From the NCBI GenBank assembly GCA_018970825.1, contig JAGWVP010000062.1:1-10595 (forward strand): a stretch of 10,595 nucleotides of DNA. The letters are read 5' to 3'. This DNA is from a bacterium. GTDB taxonomy: Bacteria > Desulfobacterota > Binatia > UBA12015. Below the pieces are notes generated by a model, which saw only the letters and a list, made by a program, of their open reading frames with translations, was not told the DNA's origin and searched no databases. Shown piece by piece: positions 6,511-10,595 of the stretch (the first letter of the stretch is position 1; every line of letters starts with the position of its first letter). Position numbers and translations under genes: made by a program.

Positions 6511-7283
6511 TGAAGCCCGAACGGACTCCGACGGAGGCGGCCTCGGCCACGGGATCGGAGCGAGGCCCGGTCGAGCGGCGCAAGATCCTCGTCGTCGAGG
6601 ACGAGCCGGACATCCTGGAACTCGTCCGGGTGGCGCTCGAGGCCGAGGGCTTCGCGGTGGTGGGCGCGGGGGACGGGGAGCTCGGCTGGGCGCTCGCTCG
6701 ACGCGAGAGGCCCGCCGCGATCGTTCTCGACCTGATGCTGCCCAAGCTCGGCGGGCTCGAGCTCTGCAAGCGGATCCGCGGGGCGCGCGAGACGGAGCGC
6801 ATTCCGGTCGTCGTCCTGACCGCACGCGGCACCGAGACGGACAAGGTGGTCGGGCTCGAGATGGGCGCCGACGACTACGTGACCAAGCCGTTCAGCCCGC
6901 GCGAACTCGCGGCGCGCGTGAAGGCGGTGCTGCGACGGGCCTACGAGGCGCCGGCCGACCGACCTCACGAGGTCTACGAGAAGGGGCCGCTGCGGATCGA
7001 CTTCGACAGCTGGGAGACGCGGCTCGACGGCCGCCGCATCGAGTTGTCGCTCCGGGAGTTCGAGCTCCTGAAGTTCTTCGTGACCCACCCGAACCGCGTC
7101 TTCGAGCGCGGGCAGCTGCTCGACCTCGTCTGGGGGCGGGACACCTTCGTCGAGCCTCGCACGGTCGACGTTCACATCCGTCGCCTTCGCCAGCGCATTG
7201 AGCGCGACGGTTCGATGCCGGAGCTGATCGTCACGGTCCGCGGGGTGGGCTACATGTTCGACGAGCGCGGTCTCGGTGTCTGA
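6510..7283 (+). CDS. phoB: Phosphate-regulon response regulator PhoB (OmpR family)
   Basis: A 257-residue two-domain response regulator. The receiver domain (about 24-146) has the acidic pair Glu30/Asp31, phospho-acceptor Asp74 in VLDLMLPKL, the switch Thr104 in VVLTARG and Lys126 in TKPF. The C-terminal winged-helix DNA-binding domain (about 157-252) carries the recognition-helix stretch VEPRTVDVHIRRLRQRIE, very like E. coli PhoB, and ends VRGVGYMF. The recognition helix agrees with the canonical-looking Pho box ahead of pstS, supporting autoregulation. The ATG overlaps the phoU stop (TGATG). No clear ribosome-binding site is visible, suggesting reinitiation. This start gives about 24 extra residues (MKPERTPTEAASATGSERGP...) before the receiver domain compared with E. 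coli PhoB (229 aa); no other start codon was seen between this ATG and the first strand. The 3' end overlaps phoR by 8 bases. Confidence 0.95.
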   Translation: MKPERTPTEAASATGSERGPVERRKILVVEDEPDILELVRVALEAEGFAVVGAGDGELGWALARRERPAAIVLDLMLPKLGGLELCKRIRGARETERIPVVVLTARGTETDKVVGLEMGADDYVTKPFSPRELAARVKAVLRRAYEAPADRPHEVYEKGPLRIDFDSWETRLDGRRIELSLREFELLKFFVTHPNRVFERGQLLDLVWGRDTFVEPRTVDVHIRRLRQRIERDGSMPELIVTVRGVGYMFDERGLGV

Positions 7284-8709
7284 GCCGGCCGAAGCGGCGG
7301 GTCCGTCGATGCCGAAGGCGGGCGTCCACGAGGCCCGCTTCCTTCGGCTGCTCGTTCCCGCCCTCGTCGCGTGCGCGGTGCTCGTCCTCGTCGGCGGGAT
7401 GGGGCCCGGGGGGTACGGTCTCGCGGTCGTGGCCGCGGCGGCGTCGGCCGTGGCGCTCGCGCGCCGCACCGCGGGCCGGGAGGCCAGGATCGAGGACTGG
7501 CTCGGCAGGGTGAGGAGGGGCGAGCGCGCGGCGGTCCCTCTCGCAGTGGGTCTTCCCGACCGTCTCGACAGGATCGCCGCCGAGTTCGGCGAGATCGCGG
7601 CCTCCCGGGCCGGCGAGAACGCCTCTCTCCGCGAGGAGCGCGACCGGCTCGAGGCGACGCTCGGCGCGATGGTCGAGGGGGTCGTCGCGATCGACGCCGC
7701 GGGGCACGTGCTGCGTGCGAACGACCGTGCCCGCGAGATGCTCGGCACCGCGCTCGGCGACGATCTCGAGGGGCGCCTCTGGGTCGACTTCAACCGCGAC
7801 CCGGAGCTCGCGGCCTTCGTCCGCCAAGCGCTCGCGGGCGGCGTGCGCTGCTCGCGCGAGATCGAGATGCGCGGCGCGGTCGACCGGGTCCTCGACGCGA
7901 ACGCGGGTCCGACGGCCGACGGGCGTTTCTGGGTTCTCGTCTTCCACGACGTGACGGAGACGCGCAGGCTCGAGCGCATCCGGACGGACTTCGTCGCCAA
8001 CGTCTCGCACGAGCTGCGGACGCCGCTCACCGCCATCAAGGGGTTCGCGGAGACGCTCAGGTCCTCGGGCTTCGAGGACCGGGCGACGGCGGCCCGCTAC
8101 GTCGACGTGATCGACCGGCACGCCGGGCGCCTGGGACGGCTGATCGACGACCTGCTCACGCTCGGCGACCTCGAACTCGGCCGCAAGCCGCTCGTCCGCG
8201 AGGACGTCGCCGTCGCGTCGGTCGCCCGCGACGCGGTCGAACTGCTCGAGGAGTCGGCTCGGCGCGCGGGGGTGTCGATCGTCGTCGACGTGGCCGAGGA
8301 CACGAAGGTGTCCTGTGATGCCGATCGCCTCCAGCAAGTCCTCTCGAACCTGCTCGACAACGCGATCAAGTACGCCCCGGGCGGGCACGTGCGGATCACG
8401 ACCTCCGGTCCGGCCGAAGGCAAGGTGGAGATCGCGGTCGCCGACGACGGGCGCGGCATTCCCTCCGCCGACCTGCCGCGCCTGACGGAGCGGTTCTACC
8501 GCGTCGACAAGTCGCGCGGGCGCGACCAGGGCGGCACCGGCCTCGGGCTCGCGATCGTGAAGCACATCGCGCAGGCCCACGGGGGCGAGATCGCGATCGA
8601 CAGCCGACCTGGCGCCGGGACGACCGTCCGCGTGACGCTGCCGGCCGCCTCGGGGGTCGAGGGCGCGGGGGCGCGACAGCGCCCCGCGGCCGGCCACCCC
8701 GCGGCCTGA
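7276..8709 (+). CDS. phoR: Phosphate-regulon sensor histidine kinase PhoR
   Basis: A 477-residue membrane kinase. Two hydrophobic helices near the N-terminus (about 24-41 and 46-62) are joined by only a few residues, so there is no periplasmic sensor domain, as in PhoR proteins that sense through PstSCAB-PhoU. A basic linker and a probable coiled coil (about 100-125) lead into a PAS domain (about 128-230, MVEGVVAIDAAGHV). The dimerisation/phospho-acceptor domain contains FVANVSHELRTPL with His245. The ATPase domain has the N box (QVLSNLLDNAIKY, Asn358 and Asn362), G1 (DDGRG, 390-394) and G2 (GGTGLGLA, 419-426). The tail after LPAA is about 20 low-complexity residues. GTG at 7276 overlaps the phoB end by 8 bases. 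ATG at 7309 (Met12) is an alternative start leaving both helices intact. It should phosphorylate the adjacent PhoB in low phosphate and dephosphorylate it in excess. Confidence 0.93.
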   Translation: MSEPAEAAGPSMPKAGVHEARFLRLLVPALVACAVLVLVGGMGPGGYGLAVVAAAASAVALARRTAGREARIEDWLGRVRRGERAAVPLAVGLPDRLDRIAAEFGEIAASRAGENASLREERDRLEATLGAMVEGVVAIDAAGHVLRANDRAREMLGTALGDDLEGRLWVDFNRDPELAAFVRQALAGGVRCSREIEMRGAVDRVLDANAGPTADGRFWVLVFHDVTETRRLERIRTDFVANVSHELRTPLTAIKGFAETLRSSGFEDRATAARYVDVIDRHAGRLGRLIDDLLTLGDLELGRKPLVREDVAVASVARDAVELLEESARRAGVSIVVDVAEDTKVSCDADRLQQVLSNLLDNAIKYAPGGHVRITTSGPAEGKVEIAVADDGRGIPSADLPRLTERFYRVDKSRGRDQGGTGLGLAIVKHIAQAHGGEIAIDSRPGAGTTVRVTLPAASGVEGAGARQRPAAGHPAA

Positions 8710-8770
8710 GCGCGGAGCGCCGGACGGGCGTTGCCGCCCCGGGCGCCCCGCGATAGGGACCGGCAGGATC

Positions 8771-8788
8771 GGGTGCCGTCGGGCACCC
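8771..8788 (+). terminator. Perfect GC hairpin between phoR and the transglycosylase gene
   Basis: GGGTGCC (8771-8777) and GGCACCC (8782-8788) form a perfect 7-bp stem with a GTCG tetraloop in the 98-base gap after phoR. No T-run follows (the next bases are CCCGGCGGG), so it is not a standard intrinsic terminator. It could stabilise the 3' end of the pho transcript, act with Rho, or modulate the next gene, whose start lies 20 bases downstream. The rest of the gap (8710-8807) shows only a minor 5-bp hairpin (8726-8739) and no convincing promoter or Pho box. Confidence 0.35.
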
Positions 8789-8798
8789 CCCGGCGGGC

Positions 8799-8805
8799 GA
8801 GGAGG
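8799..8805 (+). promoter_or_regulatory. Purine-rich ribosome-binding site near the transglycosylase start
   Basis: GAGGAGG is a strong anti-Shine-Dalgarno match, but it sits only 2 bases before the GTG at 8808, closer than optimal. It is too far (20 bases) from the next in-frame GTG (8826), which instead has AGGG 5 bases upstream (8817-8820). It supports initiation in this area but does not settle the exact start. Confidence 0.4.
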
Positions 8806-8807
8806 CG

Positions 8808-10052
8808 GTGGGAACCAGGGCGCGCGTGCGTGCGACGGTGGAGGTCGGCCGAGGGGAGATCGCCTCCGGGCGACCGCCCGGGGGCGACGTCCCGGTCGTT
8901 CGCAAGCGCGAGACCCGGCCGAGAACGGCCGAGGCGACCGGGCGCGAGCCCGGCCCGGTCGCGGCCGGCAGGAAGCGAGCGGTTCGCCGCTCGGCGCGGG
9001 GCCCCCGCGGGACGCCGGCACGCAAGCGCCGGGGCAAACTCCGCGACCGGAGGCGATCGCTGCGGGGAAGGGCGATCGCGGGGCGGATCTTCGAACACCT
9101 CGTGTCCGGCGCGCTCGTCGTCGCGGCGATCCTCGCGGCGCTCGGCGCGACCTCGCTCGACGGCCGCCCCTGGGTGCTCGTCGCGACTCTCGGCCTCGCG
9201 ACGATCGTCGGCGTCGCCCTCGCCGTCGCGGTCGACCGACTTCGCCTCGGGGCCGGGCTCCCGGGTCGCCTTGCCCTCGACCTGCTGCTGCTCGCGGCCC
9301 TCGTCGGACTCGCCTGGTGGTCGGCCCCGCATCGCGTCCTCGCGCGTCTGAACGAGATCGTCGCGGGCGAGCGAGCGACCCAGGAGCGCGTCATCCGGCA
9401 CCAGGTGTGGGCCGCCTACCGCCGCATGGACAGGCCGCAGGCGACGAAGCTCGTCGAGCGCGGCGAGGGCTACGCGGCCGTGGTCGAGGAAGCGGCCCGA
9501 GCCTTCGGGGTCGATCCGGAGCTGATGATGGGCGTCGCCGCGACCGAGTCGAGCTTCCTGCCACGCGACAGCGCCGACGGAGGGCACGGGCTCTTCCAGG
9601 TCACGGCGGTGCCGGGATCCGCGACGGCCCGGGCGAAGCAGGTCCTCGGCGTGGAGCGCATCGACCTCGCGGATCCGCGGCACAATGCCGCGGTCGCGGC
9701 CGCGACGCTCGCCGACTACGCGGGACAGATGAAGGGCGACCTCTTCCTCACGCTGCTCGCCTACAACATCGGCCCGGCGAACGGCGGGCTGCGCACGATC
9801 ATGGACCAGTACGGGGCTCGCAACTTCGCCCAGGTGCAGCCCTACCTGCAGCCGCTGCCGCGGGACTACCCGGTCCGCGTGCTGTCTTCCGCACTCGCCT
9901 GGCGCGTCTGGCGGCGCCTGCGGCGGCTCCCGGCCTTCGAGGATCCCGCGGAGGGACGCCTCGTGCAGGAGTCCGGAATCCCCGGACTCGGCGACGACGC
10001 CTGGCGGGCCGGCGAGCGCGCCGCAGCCGTCGCTCCCTCGGTCCCACGGTAG
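8808..10052 (+). CDS. Membrane-anchored SLT-fold lytic transglycosylase with arginine-rich N-terminal region
   Basis: A 414-residue protein. Residues 1-93 are strongly basic and low in complexity, probably disordered in the cytoplasm. Three hydrophobic segments follow (about 97-114, 121-142, 154-172), which would place the C-terminus in the periplasm. The C-terminal region is a family-1 (SLT/MltC/MltE-like) transglycosylase domain. FGVDPELMMGVAATESSF holds the expected catalytic Glu247, and GHGLFQV and LAYNIGPANGG match the later conserved blocks. Such enzymes cleave the MurNAc-GlcNAc bond in peptidoglycan with formation of 1,6-anhydroMurNAc. The best-known SLT proteins are soluble or lipoproteins; three helices and a basic tail are unusual. 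TAG at 8754-8756 in this frame limits upstream extension; GTG 8808, 8826 and 8838 are possible starts. It follows phoR by 98 bases on the same strand, and co-regulation is unproven. Its last 187 bases overlap the frame of the opposing Lgt-like gene. Confidence 0.85.
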   Translation: MGTRARVRATVEVGRGEIASGRPPGGDVPVVRKRETRPRTAEATGREPGPVAAGRKRAVRRSARGPRGTPARKRRGKLRDRRRSLRGRAIAGRIFEHLVSGALVVAAILAALGATSLDGRPWVLVATLGLATIVGVALAVAVDRLRLGAGLPGRLALDLLLLAALVGLAWWSAPHRVLARLNEIVAGERATQERVIRHQVWAAYRRMDRPQATKLVERGEGYAAVVEEAARAFGVDPELMMGVAATESSFLPRDSADGGHGLFQVTAVPGSATARAKQVLGVERIDLADPRHNAAVAAATLADYAGQMKGDLFLTLLAYNIGPANGGLRTIMDQYGARNFAQVQPYLQPLPRDYPVRVLSSALAWRVWRRLRRLPAFEDPAEGRLVQESGIPGLGDDAWRAGERAAAVAPSVPR

Positions 10053-10595
10053 ACGAGGCAGGCGAGAAGGCCGATCGACCCGCCGAGAACGAGCAGGTCG
10101 AGCGCCTGCTGTCCGGCTGCCCCCTGGCCGAAGGCGGACTCGCGCAGCGGTTCGAGCGCGAGGCGACTCCCCGAGAGAACGGCCGCGAACGTGAACGCGG
10201 TCGACCCCGCGATGCCGGTCGCGCGGCCGATTCGTCGGCCCGCGATCGTCGCGAGGAGCGCCGCGCCCGCGAGGTAGAGAGGGTAGGGATGGGCGGGCAG
10301 GGGGGTGGCGGCGCGCTCGGAGATCCGACCGAGCGCGACCTGGCTCCACCACGAAGGGCTCGCACGGGGCCAGCGCAGGCACCACGGCAGGTCGCACGGA
10401 ATCCCGAAGCAGCAGCCCTCGGCGAAGCAGCCGAGGCGCCCGATCGCGATCGCGACCCCGGCGGGAGGTGCAACGGCGTCGAGGAGCCGCGTGCGCGGGA
10501 CCGTCCTTCCGAGCCAGCGCGGCCCTGCGGCGGCGAGCAGGGCGACCGCGGCCGCGAGCCCGCCGCCGATGCGCAGCCCCGGCGTCGTCGGTGTC
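9866..10595 (-). CDS. Divergent Lgt-family (prolipoprotein diacylglyceryl transferase-like) membrane protein, N-terminus beyond window
   Basis: Read leftward from 10594, this frame is open to a TAG at 9868-9866 (242 residues visible); the start is outside the window. Hydrophobic segments alternate with motifs placed as in Lgt. GRLGCFAEGCCFG (10441-10403) corresponds to the Lgt signature GRxGNF-x-N-x-E-x-x-G. HPYPLY (10291-10274) corresponds to HPxQLYE. RLALEPLR (10165-10142) corresponds to the late R-F-x-x-E-x-x-R block with its essential arginine. Lgt transfers diacylglycerol from phosphatidylglycerol to the lipobox cysteine of prelipoproteins in the inner membrane. The signature Asn and Glu are replaced here by Cys, and five cysteines fall within about 18 residues, so this may be an Lgt paralogue with another substrate. 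The last membrane segment ends near 10045; the remaining ~60 residues are Arg/Ser/Pro-rich and antisense to the transglycosylase gene. Family assignment is fairly confident, exact function is not. Confidence 0.75.
   Translation of the reverse strand, partial: TPTTPGLRIGGGLAAAVALLAAAGPRWLGRTVPRTRLLDAVAPPAGVAIAIGRLGCFAEGCCFGIPCDLPWCLRWPRASPSWWSQVALGRISERAATPLPAHPYPLYLAGAALLATIAGRRIGRATGIAGSTAFTFAAVLSGSRLALEPLRESAFGQGAAGQQALDLLVLGGSIGLLACLVYRGTEGATAAARSPARQASSPSPGIPDSCTRRPSAGSSKAGSRRRRRQTRQASAEDSTRTG

Noticed and set aside
5856..8039. Long minus-strand open frame (about 727 codons) opposite phoU, phoB and phoR
   Set aside because: Composition is dominated by Ser, Arg and Ala, with no domain or membrane pattern, and it crosses three conserved genes. 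It is an antisense shadow.
8731..8757. Possible sigma-70 promoter (TTGCCG ... GATAGG) ahead of the transglycosylase gene
   Set aside because: The spacer is only 15 bases and the -10-like hexamer matches three of six positions; too weak to call in a GC-rich gap.
8496..10397. Long minus-strand open frame (about 633 codons) opposite the transglycosylase gene, starting inside the Lgt-like region
   Set aside because: It is a different frame from the one carrying the Lgt motifs, shows no recognisable domain, and runs antisense through the SLT catalytic core into phoR.
9799..10473. Minus-strand open frame of 224 codons over the Lgt-like gene
   Set aside because: It is out of frame with the GRLGCF, HPYPLY and R...E..R motifs, and is low-complexity Arg/Ser/Pro; the adjacent frame explains the region.
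1..10595. Mobile element, CRISPR array, tRNA/rRNA, riboswitch or phage defence genes
   Set aside because: No terminal inverted repeats, transposase or integrase motifs, regularly spaced repeats or RNA-gene-like sequences were noticed on either strand; nearly all of the window is accounted for by the listed genes.

Overview
The window is very GC-rich (by eye well above 70 %, with G or C at most third codon positions) and densely packed. It looks like chromosomal DNA of a free-living, probably Gram-negative bacterium: there is an Sec-exported phosphate-binding protein, a PhoR/PhoB pair, a membrane-anchored lytic transglycosylase and an Lgt-family membrane protein. Myxococcota, Binatota, Acidobacteriota or a similar GC-rich group would fit, but nothing seen here fixes the phylum. 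No mobile element, CRISPR array, tRNA or rRNA was seen.

Layout. Positions 1-2152 hold the end of a polysaccharide-type gene cluster: two GT4-type glycosyltransferases four bases apart, the first lacking its 5' end. A short intergenic region (2153-2256) carries a terminator-like hairpin, a good match to a PhoB operator (Pho box) and a -10-like hexamer. From 2257 to 8709 runs one compact seven-gene block, pstS-pstC-pstA-pstB-phoU-phoB-phoR, in which adjacent genes overlap by 1 to 8 bases or are separated by at most 10. After a 98-base gap with a perfect 7-bp hairpin comes a gene for a membrane-anchored SLT-fold lytic transglycosylase with a long arginine-rich N-terminus (8808-10052). The right edge, on the minus strand, is the C-terminal part of a divergent Lgt-family (prolipoprotein diacylglyceryl transferase-like) protein. 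Its frame runs convergently into the transglycosylase gene for 187 bases.

How the genes work together. PstS captures periplasmic phosphate, PstC and PstA form the membrane channel and PstB powers it. PhoU links transporter status to the PhoR kinase, and PhoR phosphorylates PhoB. A Pho box directly ahead of pstS, with phoB and phoR at the end of the same gene string, predicts a positive feedback loop under phosphate limitation. The transglycosylase and the Lgt-like protein belong to envelope biology. The sequence does not show whether the transglycosylase is transcribed with the pho block.

Novelty. The core is a well-known system in a tidy arrangement. The parts worth a second look are the two envelope genes on the right and their overlap; I do not see a clearly new multi-gene system.
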